From Prorocentrum cordatum (Eukaryota > Sar > Dinophyceae > Prorocentrales > Prorocentraceae): 44,462 bases of DNA. This document shows, in pieces, positions 29,330 through 38,380 of the stretch. The translations under genes and the position numbers were made by a program. Where the stretch lies: positions 70,001 through 114,462 of the forward strand of contig CAUYUJ010000385.1 in the NCBI GenBank assembly GCA_963575745.1, written 5' to 3'. Within the stretch, counting starts at the first letter, position 1, and every line of letters starts with the position of its first letter. The notes beneath the pieces were generated by a model, which saw nothing but the letters and a program-made list of their open reading frames with translations, was not told the DNA's origin and searched no databases.

Positions 29330-29402
29330 GTCTCCTCTTCCTCCTCCTCCTCCTCCCACGAGAGAGAGAGAGAGAGAGAAATAGAGAGAGAGAGAGAGAG
29401 AA
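29330..29402. repeat. CTC then GA microsatellites
   Basis: CTC trinucleotides (about 29334-29357) directly followed by GA dinucleotides (29360-29400) with one AA interruption. Confidence 0.95.
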
Positions 29403-29481
29403 GGGCAGCGACTTTGGAATAAGAAGCCTCCTATCTGATACAAATGAGATCCTCATCTCGGCGCTCTGGCTGCGAGAGCTA

Positions 29482-29610
29482 ATTCCCTGCCCCAGCCGCC
29501 GCCTCACGTATGGCGATGATTCGCGCGATCGCCTGGTCACTCGCCGTCAACCAGCGGACCTCGTGATCCTCCCAGAAGATGGGGTGGTGGCTGAGGTCGA
29601 CCCTCGCCAT
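29482..29610 (-). other. Small open frame, possible exon
   Basis: The minus ATG near 29610 opens a 43-codon frame, MARVDLSHHPIFWEDHEVRW, then LTASDQAIARIIAIREAAAG. A diverged direct copy of its first part lies at about 29809-29845 (RPISWEDHEIR on minus). The sequence is therefore duplicated, which fits either an exon repeat or a dispersed repeat. Not recognised. Confidence 0.25.
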
Positions 29611-30956
29611 GGAAGGATAATACAAATAATAAAAAAAGAGAGGGAGAAGGAAAAAAGGAGGGGTGATATAAACATCAGACAACACGACACACAAGCACAA
29701 GCATAAAGAATGTGGAAAAGCTCCGATTCGTCTTCAGGACATTCAGACCAAGGCCGATGTCAGGAAAGAGGGGTGCGAGAGAAGGGAGGAAAGATGAGGC
29801 AGCGGATCTCATGATCTTCCCAAGAGATGGGGCGACGATTGGGCTGAAAATCTAATACGGGCAATGGCAGTATTGAGGCTGGTACATCGCAAGGAATCAA
29901 ATGCAGGGCACTGAGAATACACGACCCCGCCGAAGCCTCCCCGACATCCTGCTAGTCTTCCCTCTTCTCCTCCTCCTCCTCCTCCTCCTCCTCCTCCTCC
30001 TCCTCCTCCCCCTCCTCCTCCTTCTTATCCATGTCTCGTCGTACTACTCGACCTCTTGTCCCCCTCTCCTCATTCATTAAGCTACCACTGCTGCACCTCC
30101 TGCATTTCCTCCTTCTCCTCCCCTCGGGGAACGCCGGCTGACCACACCACCATTCCTGCCTAGGCCAAGCCAGGAGGCCGTCTACACCGACGATGGGCTC
30201 AAGATGGGCCTAGCCAGGATCGGTGAGGTGGTCAGCTGAGGTTCACCGGTCCTTCCACGCTCTCCCACAGGCAGCCAGCGCGGGCGGACCTCCAGAGGAA
30301 GTCGACGTAGGGCTTGTGGCTGGACGCCTCCCGACGGTACGCGGCGGGCGTCCAGTGTCGCGCGCTTACCGCGTGCTTTCCACGCCCTCCCTTCCCCGTG
30401 CGTCCGTCGTTCGGGGCGACGAGCTGCTGCGCCCGCCTGACCCGACGAGCCACTGCGTCCTGCCCGTAACCTACGCGACGACGCGAAGGACTACAAGGTG
30501 AGAGCCAGGGAGAATCCTCCCTCTCCGCCTCCTCCGCATCATCATCCTTCTATTCCGTGTCATTATCCTCCTCCCCGTCTTCCTCCTCCTTCTCCTCCCC
30601 CTCCTCCTCCTCCTCCTCCTTATCACTCTCCTCCTCTCCTCCTCCTCCTCCTCCTCCTCCTCCTCCTCCTCCTCCTCCTCCTCCATCCCCCTGTCCTCCT
30701 CCGCATCCTCCTTATCCTCCTCCTCCCCCTCCTCCACCCTGCTCCTCTCCACTTCACTCCTCTCCTTCATACATCATGCCCCTTTTCGCGCGCACGCGAA
30801 TTTCTGTCGGGCTGATAACCACAATCGCGCATGCACAGCTGCGGTTAAACCAAATCTAGGAAGCACGCCATACAACGTGTCTGCTGAGACAACCGACAAG
30901 TTGGAACGCGCTGGACTTTGCACCCTCACCCTGCCTGTAGCCTCTATTCCCACACC
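29611..30956. other. Repeats and unassigned sequence
   Basis: CTC/TCC tracts at 29966-30025 and 30522-30765. Between them a minus frame (30453-30232) reads APNDGRTGKGGRGKHAVSAR and SHKPYVDFLWRSARAGCLWE. It is coding-like but unlinked and unrecognised. Nothing else seen. Confidence 0.35.
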
Positions 30957-30974
30957 CAGTTCATCCTGCGCCGC

Positions 30975-31446
30975 CTCCTCGTCCACCTCCTCCCTCCTCC
31001 TCCTCCTCCTCCTCCTCCTCCCCCTCCACCTCCTCTCCACCTCCTCCTCCTCCTCCTCCACCTCCTCCTCCTCCTCCTCCTCCCCTCGTCCTCCTCCTCC
31101 TCCTCCTCCTCCTCCTCCTCCTCCTCCTCCTCCTCCTCCTCCCCCTCCCCCTCCTCCTCCTCCTCCTCTTCTCCTCCTCCTCCTGCTCCTCCTCCTCCTC
31201 CTCTGCTCCTCCTCCTCCTCCTCCTCCTGCTCCTCCTCATCCTGCTCCTCCCCCTCCACCCTCTCCTCCTCCTCCTTCCCCTCTCCCCCTCCCGCCTCCC
31301 CCTGCACCTCCCCATCTCCCTCCTCATCTCTTTTCTCTTCCCTCTCCCCCTCCCCCCCTATCTCCCTCATCCTCCGCCTCCTCCTCCTCCGCCTCCTCCG
31401 CCTCCGCTTCCTCCGCCTCCTCCGCCTCCTCCGCCTCCTCCTCCTC
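30975..31446. repeat. Long TCC/CTC tract at the LINE 3' end
   Basis: Nearly pure TCC on plus (GGA on minus), ending in CTCCGC/TTCCGC hexamer variants at 31371-31446. On minus this follows the LINE ORF2 stop by about 50 nt, so it is either the element tail or the target. Serine/leucine-rich frames here are artefacts. Confidence 0.95.
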
Positions 31447-31496
31447 GGACGTACCTGGGGGATGACTGGGTCAGCTCCATCACACTTGCGGGGCGC

Positions 31497-34400
31497 CTAC
31501 CGCCACAGCTGGTACCTCACAGAGGAGGCAAGAGCGCGGGCACGGCATTCAGGAAGATGGTCAATTTCGGCCCTGTGAGCGTTGATGATGTTGAAGAGGA
31601 GGGTAGCAGCGGCAGGCAGCAGGAGGCTCTCGGCCGAGGGGGAGGAGAGACCAAGTCGCTCGATGGGGCATCCTGGGAGCACTCTCTTCTGGAGGACCAG
31701 CGCTAAAATGGCCAGGAACCGAGGGCAAGACCAATAGTGTGGCAAACTGTCAGAGCTGGATGATATTCCACATGGCACACAGCCTAGAACACAGAGGGCA
31801 GGCTTCTGAAAGCGAGCCTCCGTCGTCCATCCGTTGACGAGGAGTTTCAAAATCGCATTCGACTGAACTGGTGGAAGCTTCAAGAGACAGTGCTGGGTTT
31901 CGGACCAGGGCCAACCGGCGAGGGTCTCCAGGGATATCGGGAGCCAGGCATTTAATCGCTTGCAGAAAATACCGACCAATGGGTCGGGAAACCGAACTTC
32001 TAGGAGTGTCAGGGCGAGCTTTCCCTGGATCTTCGCACGGCGATTCGGGGGAGGAGGAGGGAGCGAGGTGACGGCAGAGGTGGCAGCAGCAGCGAGGAGC
32101 TCACGAGCGGGGTGGGAGGAGGTGACTAGATCTTGCCCAATGTTGGCAGGAAAGCAAGCTGAGGCGGAAGACAGGAATTCCGCGAATGATGGCTGGCACC
32201 AGAACGAGGGAGACAGAGAGCCAGCAGCACGGGTGGGGAGAGGCAGACATCGGTCCGCGGTTTCACGGAGAGAGGCAAGGACGGTTGGCCAGCTCTGGAG
32301 TGTGGTGGCACTGGATCTCAGGAGAGTGGCCGATGACAGTATGAGAGCGCTTGGGAACTTCGGCCCTCCCCACCTCCAGAGGTTGAAAAAACCAGCGCGA
32401 GAGATCACACAGTGCGGCGAGCGCCACAGGCGGGCAAGAAGCGCGGCCTCACCTGAGAGAATCTCCGCTGGGAGCGGCATGAACTGGGCGACGTACGTCA
32501 GGACACTGGTGACCCTTGTCGAGTAGAGCTGAGCCGTCACACGATGTGGCCCTTGTTGCTGTGCAAGGATCAAGCCACGGTCTCTCCATTTCTGGATTGG
32601 TGCGCGCCAACTATGAAGATGCACTGCGGGTCCGAGATAAAGACCAAGATATAGAAGTTCTGGAACAATCTTGAAAGAGGACCATGTCGGGATATGGTCG
32701 GCGATCCATTGTGCGTATCGGTCGTGAGTCACATCTGAGAATGAGCCGCATAACGGAACAATCTTGCACTTTGTCGGCTTGAGCACAAGGGCAGCCACAC
32801 GAGCGGCAACCCGAAAGATACGGACAAAGATCTTGAGCACCCTGATGGTCCTGATGGCAGCACCGACGTCGTCGGCGCAAGCACGAACCAGCCCGAGGGC
32901 ACGACGATTGATACTCCAGTCGAAATCAAGCATGAACGGGTCCGCGGCCACTGCGAACAAGAAGCCCGAGCCAGGGCAACCTTGCACTATGCCGCTCTGG
33001 ATGTAGTAGAGCCGCGCAGCGTTTCCATAGACAGAGTTGTTGATAGACGAGGAACACGCATTGGCCGACCAGCATTGGACGCAGCGATACAGCTCGGCGA
33101 AGAACCAACATAGCGCCTCGGGCAAGCCCGCGCGACGGAGAACCAAGAAGAGCCATTGATGGGCCACACTTGGGAAGGCCTGCTGAAAATCGAAACTGAC
33201 GAGCAGAGACATGGCTACGGAGACGTCGTCCTGCTGGGAGTATTCCCTCGAGGCCCCATCGAGCTCCACAATGTTGTTCCCAAAGTTCCTGGACGGCACG
33301 AACCCCCTCTGAATTTTGCACACCACCTCTGGGAGAGCACGAGATAGCCGGCGTACGATCGTCCCCGTGATGATTTTGACGTCCGTGTTTTTGAGGCCAA
33401 GGGGGCGCAAGTTGCTGGGGGCCCGCACGCAGCCTCTGAGAGTGTCCTCGGTCTCGGAGCCTTTGGGGATGAAGACGCCTATCATGTCGTTGAAACCTAC
33501 CATCATAGCATTTCCACCCAGAATCCACCACATGACCGACAGTAGGACCGATGAGGAGAAAGAGGATCGTTGGTACGCGGCGTATGGGAGACCGTCGGGG
33601 CCAGGGGCTGAGTGAGACAGCCTCTGTATGTAAGACTCCATCTGGGGCTTCGTGGGCGGGGCGATGTTAGCGAAATCGAACTTGGGGCAGAATCTATTCA
33701 AATACATGTCGGCGGCAGCCTCGTCGATATTTTTGTGTTGGAAGACGGGGCCCCAGTGCGTGGCAATCTCGTGGTGCATTTCCTCGGATGACGAGACAAT
33801 CGGGCCATTTTGAGATCGAATTCCAGTAAGCTCCGTGCGCCGTCCGAATGGCGCCCATATCTTGGCTCGCTGTATGAGCCTCCGAAGCCGCTTCCTGAGC
33901 TTCGCACGGGCGTGAGCGGGAGCCTGCTGGGCGTCTGCAGCAGCAAGCTCGCGACGGAGAGAGGACCGGGCGGACTCGGCTTCTGCAAATTGGAGCTCGT
34001 CCAGCAGAGTAGAAAAGCGTGCAGGGTCCACGAAACGCACACGTCCCTCCTCAGAGACCTCCAGGATTTCTCGAGCAAATGGATAGCGAAGGAGACGTTC
34101 AGCTAACCAACGATCTTGGCGCCATACAGCTCTGGATGAGGAGCGCATAACCAGCAACTTCGAAGTGGGGTTCGAGGGTTCGTCCTGGAAGAGCGCGTCC
34201 CTGGCGTACCTGGCCCCCTCCTTCAGGACGGTTTTGTACATTTCCAGGGCCAGTGGGGGTGAGAGCTCCGAGATATCAATAGCGGGCCAGGTGGCATCCA
34301 CATACTTCTGGAACTGCGGGTGTTCAAACAGGTATCTGGGAATCGGCCTGTCGTCCAGGGAAGGGGGAAGTCGAGCACGCAGCGAGGCCAGGATGGGAGC

Positions 34401-35363
34401 GTGATCTGAGAGGCCCCGTTGTTCTAGTGATTCAGGAAGGTCCCGAACGTCCGAGGTCAGATGTAGCAGAGTAAGGATCCAGCCAGGCCAGGATATGAAG
34501 ATGCGGTCGATGGCGGATGTGTGTTGGCGAGAGCCATTGTAGTGCGTATTGTCTTGCGGGTCGAGCTCGACCATCGCATTGAAAATCTGCTGCCAAGGTG
34601 AGCGGAGCAGCCGGCGGAACTCGGGCGCGGCAGGGTCTTCAGCCAGCCCGCCAGGAAGGGGGTGCGCAGGCAGCGGGGCGTCACGCGGAATGTTGAAGTC
34701 GCCCGTGACCACGACCAGGTAGTGTTCCGTGTCGCGGCTCGCGATCTCGAGCTCGTGGCGGATGACGCTCAGGATGCGGCTGGTCTGGGCGGGGGTAAGC
34801 CCGAAATTGTGGATGTTGAAGTGCGAGATGAAGTGGAGGGAGCCGTTGACGGAGCCGTTGACCGAGCCGAGGCAAATCTTCGTGTGCAGGGCACGCCCCT
34901 GCACAAGCACGGTGGAATCGACGTACTTACCATCCCCAGGGAGAGAAGAGATCCTAGGCAGCAGGGTGACCACGCCGCCTTTGTTCAGCTCGGAGAAGAA
35001 AGAGTGGTGTGCCTCATACCCCGAGGCTGAGAAGTGTAAGAAGTCGGCTACGTCGAACTCACTGCCATGCGTCTCCTGGAGCGCAATCACTCGAAAGCCC
35101 TTGAGCATTGCGCCGAGGTAGGTGGTCTTCAGCGACCGCAATCTCTGATCATGATGAAAGAGAGCTCTCCCATTCCAGGTCCCGAATCCGAGCTCAGAAA
35201 ACAGACGCGCGACTAGTAAGTCGGAACCAGTCGTTAAAGGCACCACTGTGCCCCAGAAGAGGAGGAGGCAGCGCCAGAGGAGGGAGAGGCCAGGGCGGCG
35301 GTGATGCGGGCCTCCAAGTTCTCGCGGGACATGTTCGCTGCGGTGAGGTTGGTCGTCTCCCAC
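31497..35363 (-). CDS. LINE ORF2: AP-type endonuclease plus reverse transcriptase
   Basis: Residue numbers count from a GTG at 35363; no ATG lies near the start, and the frame is -1 relative to ORF1, which it overlaps by 130 nt. Endonuclease/exonuclease/phosphatase domain at about 57-330 with ALQETHG (Glu97), TGDFNI (Asp222, Asn224), AIDRIFI (Asp286) and LSDHAPI (Asp320, His321). Reverse transcriptase at about 580-860 with APGPDGLPYAAYQ, RPLGLKNTDVKI, VSFDFQQAF (Asp725), GIVQGCPGSGFLFA and ACADD (Asp831, Asp832; Cys-Ala replaces the usual aromatic-Ala). The C-part has a Cys/His knuckle, CVLGCVPC then LPHYWSCPRF. This nicks target DNA and copies the element RNA by target-primed reverse transcription. 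All key residues are present with no internal stop. Confidence 0.92.
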   Translation of the reverse strand: MGDDQPHRSEHVPRELGGPHHRRPGLSLLWRCLLLFWGTVVPLTTGSDLLVARLFSELGFGTWNGRALFHHDQRLRSLKTTYLGAMLKGFRVIALQETHGSEFDVADFLHFSASGYEAHHSFFSELNKGGVVTLLPRISSLPGDGKYVDSTVLVQGRALHTKICLGSVNGSVNGSLHFISHFNIHNFGLTPAQTSRILSVIRHELEIASRDTEHYLVVVTGDFNIPRDAPLPAHPLPGGLAEDPAAPEFRRLLRSPWQQIFNAMVELDPQDNTHYNGSRQHTSAIDRIFISWPGWILTLLHLTSDVRDLPESLEQRGLSDHAPILASLRARLPPSLDDRPIPRYLFEHPQFQKYVDATWPAIDISELSPPLALEMYKTVLKEGARYARDALFQDEPSNPTSKLLVMRSSSRAVWRQDRWLAERLLRYPFAREILEVSEEGRVRFVDPARFSTLLDELQFAEAESARSSLRRELAAADAQQAPAHARAKLRKRLRRLIQRAKIWAPFGRRTELTGIRSQNGPIVSSSEEMHHEIATHWGPVFQHKNIDEAAADMYLNRFCPKFDFANIAPPTKPQMESYIQRLSHSAPGPDGLPYAAYQRSSFSSSVLLSVMWWILGGNAMMVGFNDMIGVFIPKGSETEDTLRGCVRAPSNLRPLGLKNTDVKIITGTIVRRLSRALPEVVCKIQRGFVPSRNFGNNIVELDGASREYSQQDDVSVAMSLLVSFDFQQAFPSVAHQWLFLVLRRAGLPEALCWFFAELYRCVQCWSANACSSSINNSVYGNAARLYYIQSGIVQGCPGSGFLFAVAADPFMLDFDWSINRRALGLVRACADDVGAAIRTIRVLKIFVRIFRVAARVAALVLKPTKCKIVPLCGSFSDVTHDRYAQWIADHIPTWSSFKIVPELLYLGLYLGPAVHLHSWRAPIQKWRDRGLILAQQQGPHRVTAQLYSTRVTSVLTYVAQFMPLPAEILSGEAALLARLWRSPHCVISRAGFFNLWRWGGPKFPSALILSSATLLRSSATTLQSWPTVLASLRETADRCLPLPTRAAGSLSPSFWCQPSFAEFLSSASACFPANIGQDLVTSSHPARELLAAAATSAVTSLPPPPPNRRAKIQGKLALTLLEVRFPDPLVGIFCKRLNAWLPISLETLAGWPWSETQHCLLKLPPVQSNAILKLLVNGWTTEARFQKPALCVLGCVPCGISSSSDSLPHYWSCPRFLAILALVLQKRVLPGCPIERLGLSSPSAESLLLPAAATLLFNIINAHRAEIDHLPECRARALASSVRYQLWR

Positions 35364-36433
35364 TCGACCAATGTCGGTTCAGAAAGCCTGGGCGTGACCC
35401 TGATGAGCGGCTTCCAGTTGGAGCTGGTGATGCCCGTCGACTTGTCGGCGTGCAGCTGAACATTCGGGTAGGTCTCGGACATCGCGCGTCTGGCAAGTTT
35501 GGTGGCCAGCTCACGCCGCACCTGGCACAAGTTCTTGTCCGCCGAGACGTAGAGGGGGCTCGACTCCCCCGTGGTGGTTTGTGCCTGAAGGCGACGGAAT
35601 TCGCCATCTCCCACCCGCATAGCTGATAGGGCTTGTGAAACCATCCTGGAAGACCAACCAGGGGCACCACGAACACGTACGATAAATCTCTTGCCAGCGG
35701 GCTGCCCCTCCAGGCGCCAGAACGAATCTTCAAAATTGGCGTCCGCCAGCCAGGGGGTGATGGCGGTGCGGACCGAGGCCATAGTGACGAAGGAGTTGGA
35801 GCGGAGGACGAGGACGGAGGGGTCGGTTTTCCGCTCGAAGTTGCTGGAGGCTGCCTCAGGGGAAGGGACGGGGTCGGAGCTTTGGACGAGGAGCAGGGCC
35901 TTCTTGAGTTCGGAGATCTCGCCCGCCATGATGTCCATGCGGGTCTGGAGCGTCTTGGTGGTGGCCTCCTGCTTGGCGAGCCGCTGCTCGACCTGGCAGC
36001 TGAGTCCCTGCACGTGGACGGTGATAGACTTCTCAAGCGCGGCCATGGCTTGACGCATAGCAGACATGCCTGAGAGGACGCTGGTCTTGGTGCTCTCGAC
36101 GTAGGCCCGAAGTTCGTCGATGCTCCCAGGAGGAGCGGCAGGAGGAGAGCGGTCATCAGAATCACCCATAGCACCAGCCGGCGGGGTGGCTGAGACGAGC
36201 TGGCTCTCGGTGAAGTAGCCGTCGTCGCTGGAAAGCCATGCGGTCTGCGTGGAAGAGAGCTCTGCGGCGGCGGCGGCCGCGGCAGCGACGGAGGAGGCCT
36301 GCGCGCGGGCAGAGGCGCCCCCGCCTTTGCCGCGGCCTGCACCAGTGGGGTATGGGTCGGCGGAGCCCTTGCTGTCGGCCTTGCCTTTGGTCTCCACGAG
36401 AGTGAATCCCTCCGAAGCAGATGCATGGGCCAT
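35234..36433 (-). CDS. LINE ORF1: coiled-coil, RNA-binding-like protein
   Basis: Start chosen at ATG 36433 (MAHASASEGFTLVETKGK), the first ATG after the spliced leader; the frame is open a little further upstream only from non-ATG codons. The product is 399 residues. An Ala-rich N-part is followed by a probable coiled coil (SMSAMRQAMAALEKSITVHV, then QRLAKQEATTKTLQTRMD and EISELKKALLLVQ). Next comes a globular C-half with PSVLVLRSNSFVTMASVRTA, FIVRVRGAPGWSSRMVSQAL and KNLCQVRRELATKLARRAMS. This is the layout of L1-type ORF1 proteins (coiled coil, RRM-like part, C-terminal domain), which coat the element RNA. It ends inside ORF2. Domain naming is by layout only. Confidence 0.75.
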   Translation of the reverse strand: MAHASASEGFTLVETKGKADSKGSADPYPTGAGRGKGGGASARAQASSVAAAAAAAAELSSTQTAWLSSDDGYFTESQLVSATPPAGAMGDSDDRSPPAAPPGSIDELRAYVESTKTSVLSGMSAMRQAMAALEKSITVHVQGLSCQVEQRLAKQEATTKTLQTRMDIMAGEISELKKALLLVQSSDPVPSPEAASSNFERKTDPSVLVLRSNSFVTMASVRTAITPWLADANFEDSFWRLEGQPAGKRFIVRVRGAPGWSSRMVSQALSAMRVGDGEFRRLQAQTTTGESSPLYVSADKNLCQVRRELATKLARRAMSETYPNVQLHADKSTGITSSNWKPLIRVTPRLSEPTLVEWETTNLTAANMSRENLEARITAALASPSSGAASSSSGAQWCL

Positions 36434-36534
36434 GTGAGAAGAGAGACGTGCAAAGAAAGGTGTCCGCCAGCCTCTGACAGCTGGAATGCTCTGAAAGGAG
36501 AGCTGCCTCACTCAACCTCGGGCCTGTCCCGAAC

Positions 36535-36571
36535 CTTGAGCCAAAATGGCTTGAGCCAAAATGGCTACGGA
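36535..36571 (-). other. Tandem dinoflagellate spliced leader (full plus relic)
   Basis: Minus 36571-36550 reads TCCGTAG + CCATTTTGGCTCAAG, the complete 22-nt leader with the allowed first base T. Minus 36549-36535 repeats CCATTTTGGCTCAAG, the relic left when a new leader is spliced to the AG of CCGTAG in an older genomic leader. Sequence after it (GTTCGGGACAGG) is the LINE 5' UTR. This is the established signature of trans-spliced mRNA reverse-transcribed back into a dinoflagellate genome, here through at least two rounds. Confidence 0.95.
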
Positions 36572-36714
36572 CCTCCTCCTCCTCCTCCTCCTCCTCCTCC
36601 TCCTCTTCTCCCTCCTCCTCCTCCTCGTCATCATCATTCATCATCATCCACATCATCATCAGCAGCATCATCATCAGCATCATCAACATCATCACCACCA
36701 CCACCACCACCACT

Positions 36715-36765
<51 letters not shown>

Positions 36766-36895
36766 AGCATCATCATCATCATCATCAGCATCATCACCAT
36801 CATCAACATTATCATCATCAGCATCATCATCATCATCAACAACATCATCATCCTGCTCCCCCTCCTTCTCCCCCTTCTCCTCCTCCTCCTCCCTT
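36572..36895. repeat. TCC and CAT trinucleotide microsatellites
   Basis: TCC (36572-36627), then CAT/ATC with CAC and CAG variants (36628-36852), then TCC again to 36893. Poly-His and poly-Met/Asp frames here are artefacts. Confidence 0.95.
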
Positions 36896-36900
36896 CTTAT

Positions 36901-37108
36901 TGGACGCCCGAAATGGGTACGGAAAGAATGGGTACAATGCCCAACAACAAATGTTGTCCCAAACCAACAGCGACCGCTGGTGGGCGGGCGGTCTTCTGTC
37001 TCAAATGGACACAGGCCGCGGCGGCGCGGACAGCGAGTCCTGTTCAAAATGAGCAGGAACTGCTGTTGGGCATCGTACCCATTCTTTCCGTACCCATTTC
37101 GGGCGTCC
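36901..37108. mobile_element. Fold-back (MITE-like) element with about 47-bp inverted repeats
   Basis: The left arm, from about 36900, contains TGGACGCCCGAAATGGGTAC and GGAAAGAATGGGTACAATGC, then CCAACA. The right arm (37062-37108) is its reverse complement with one or two mismatches (GGGCATCGTACCCATTCTTT, CCGTACCCATTTCGGGCGTC). Inner sequence of about 115 bp has no gene. Flanks on both sides are TCC-rich, so it probably inserted in that microsatellite; no clear target-site duplication was found. Confidence 0.75.
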
Positions 37109-37117
37109 AGATTCTTC

Positions 37118-37300
37118 CTCCTCCTTATCCCCCTCCTTCATTCCTCATTCGTTATGAAGGACACCTCCCGGTCGCACCCCGCAGCCAATCGGAAGGGCGG
37201 GACAAGCCTTTCGCCTGAGACTTCCTGACCATGTACGATCCCGAAACTTTTACATTGGGAACAGTTTCACAAATGGGGAGCGAGCGGCTTTCAAAGTGTG
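37118..37300. repeat. Diverged direct repeat copy 1 (pair with 37985-38165)
   Basis: Both copies run in order: CCTCCTCCTTATCCCC, CTCCTTCATTCC, GTCGCACCCCG-GCCAATCGGAA-GGCGG, TTCGCC-GAGACTTCCT, a GTTTCACA-A--GGG word, then CTTTC-AA-GTGG. Identity is about 75 percent. Within 37270-37500 there is also a decayed tandem of the TTTCAAAGTGTGGCTCTCG---CGCCGCGCACA word (three units of about 90 bp). Confidence 0.75.
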
Positions 37301-37984
37301 GCTCTCGACTTCGCGCCGCGCACACTCGCCTTAACCGTTTGCAGGAACTTACCTGATTGAGGGCGGGCCGTTCTCAAACTGTGGCTCTCGCCTCAACGCC
37401 GCGCACATTCGTCTATAAAATTGTGAGAGCTTCACGGGTTGAGAGAGGTTCCTTTTCAACATGTGGTTATGTCCTTCGCACAACGCACATTGTTCCTAAA
37501 CAGGTGCAAGAATGTTATGTATCCCTTTGGCCGGCGTGCAAACAATGATGCTCAGAAATGATTCAGGATTGTCCGGGCGCAACGGTTACGTTAATTCGCG
37601 GCGTTGAAGTCCCAGGCGTTCTGGCACGATTCTGGATCGTCAAGACGAAGCAGTCAGATTGACTCGTGGCACTGCAGTCCCGAGGATGGTTTTTTGCACG
37701 CTTCAAGATCTTCAAACAATGGTCTCCCAACGGGGCACTTCACTGTGGACATGAATCCTTGTAGGCGGCTACGAAGGGGGAGCTCGGATGGAGGGTATAC
37801 ACCAACATCGTTGATGGGTCTTGGGTTTTTACTGGTCCTCCTCCTTCTCGTCCTCCTGCTCCCCCTCCTCCTTCTCCAACTCCTCGTCCCCCTGTTCCTC
37901 CTCCGCTCCTCCTCCTCATCATCCTCCTTTCCCTTTCCCTCCTCCTCCTCCTCCTCCTCCTCATCGGCCTCCTCCTCCTCCTCT
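37301..37984. other. No gene recognised; TCC tract inside
   Basis: Contains the decayed 90-bp units mentioned for 37118-37300 and a TCC tract at 37836-37990. No convincing coding frame on either strand. Confidence 0.4.
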
Positions 37985-38165
37985 TCCTCCTCCTTATCCC
38001 CTCCTTCATTCCACATCTTCATTAAGATCTCAACCCTGTCGCACCCCGAGGCCAATCGGAAAGGCGGACCAAGAGGTTCGCCGGAGACTTCCTTACCAAT
38101 GATGATCATGAAGCTTTGAAGTTGGAAACCGTTTCACACACGGAGGGCGGGCGCCTTTCGAATGT
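37985..38165. repeat. Diverged direct repeat copy 2 (pair with 37118-37300)
   Basis: See copy 1. It keeps the CGCACCCCGAGGCCAATCGG and GAGACTTCCTTACCA words and, like copy 1, starts at the end of a TCC tract. Confidence 0.75.
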
Positions 38166-38380
38166 GGTTTCACCCCCCCCCAAAAAAAACCCTGGCGACG
38201 TACCCAACCCCTGCGCAAACGCGGGGCGCAAATAGTTTAGGACACTTTATAAGGGGGGCGATGACGGAGCGAGGGTTACAGATGTCTGCAGACGGAATTC
38301 GGGAGACTCGCAGGACACTGGCTACAGGACAATAAAGCTGATTAGTTACAATCCCTGAGCTTCGAAAGCGGGGATCTCAT

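Larger units (their letters stand above)
31447..36571 (-). mobile_element. Full-length LINE retrotransposon with a spliced-leader 5' end
   Basis: On minus: tandem spliced leader (36571-36535), 5' UTR of about 100 nt, ORF1 (36433-35234), overlapping ORF2 (from about 35363 to 31497), a short 3' UTR of about 50 nt ending CAGGTACGTCCGAGG, then a GGA tract. Both ends border GGA/TCC microsatellite (36572-36620 on the 5' side). Both ORFs are open throughout and the catalytic residues are present, so the copy is young or under recent selection. This is the best preserved mobile element in the window. Confidence 0.85.

Noticed and set aside
35194-36453. A 419-codon minus frame overlapping ORF1 of the LINE
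   Set aside because: Arg/Ser/Pro-rich shadow of the ORF1 frame; the ORF1 frame has the coiled coil and a proper ATG after the spliced leader.
36621-36852. Poly-His protein encoded by CAT repeats
   Set aside because: Microsatellite translation only.
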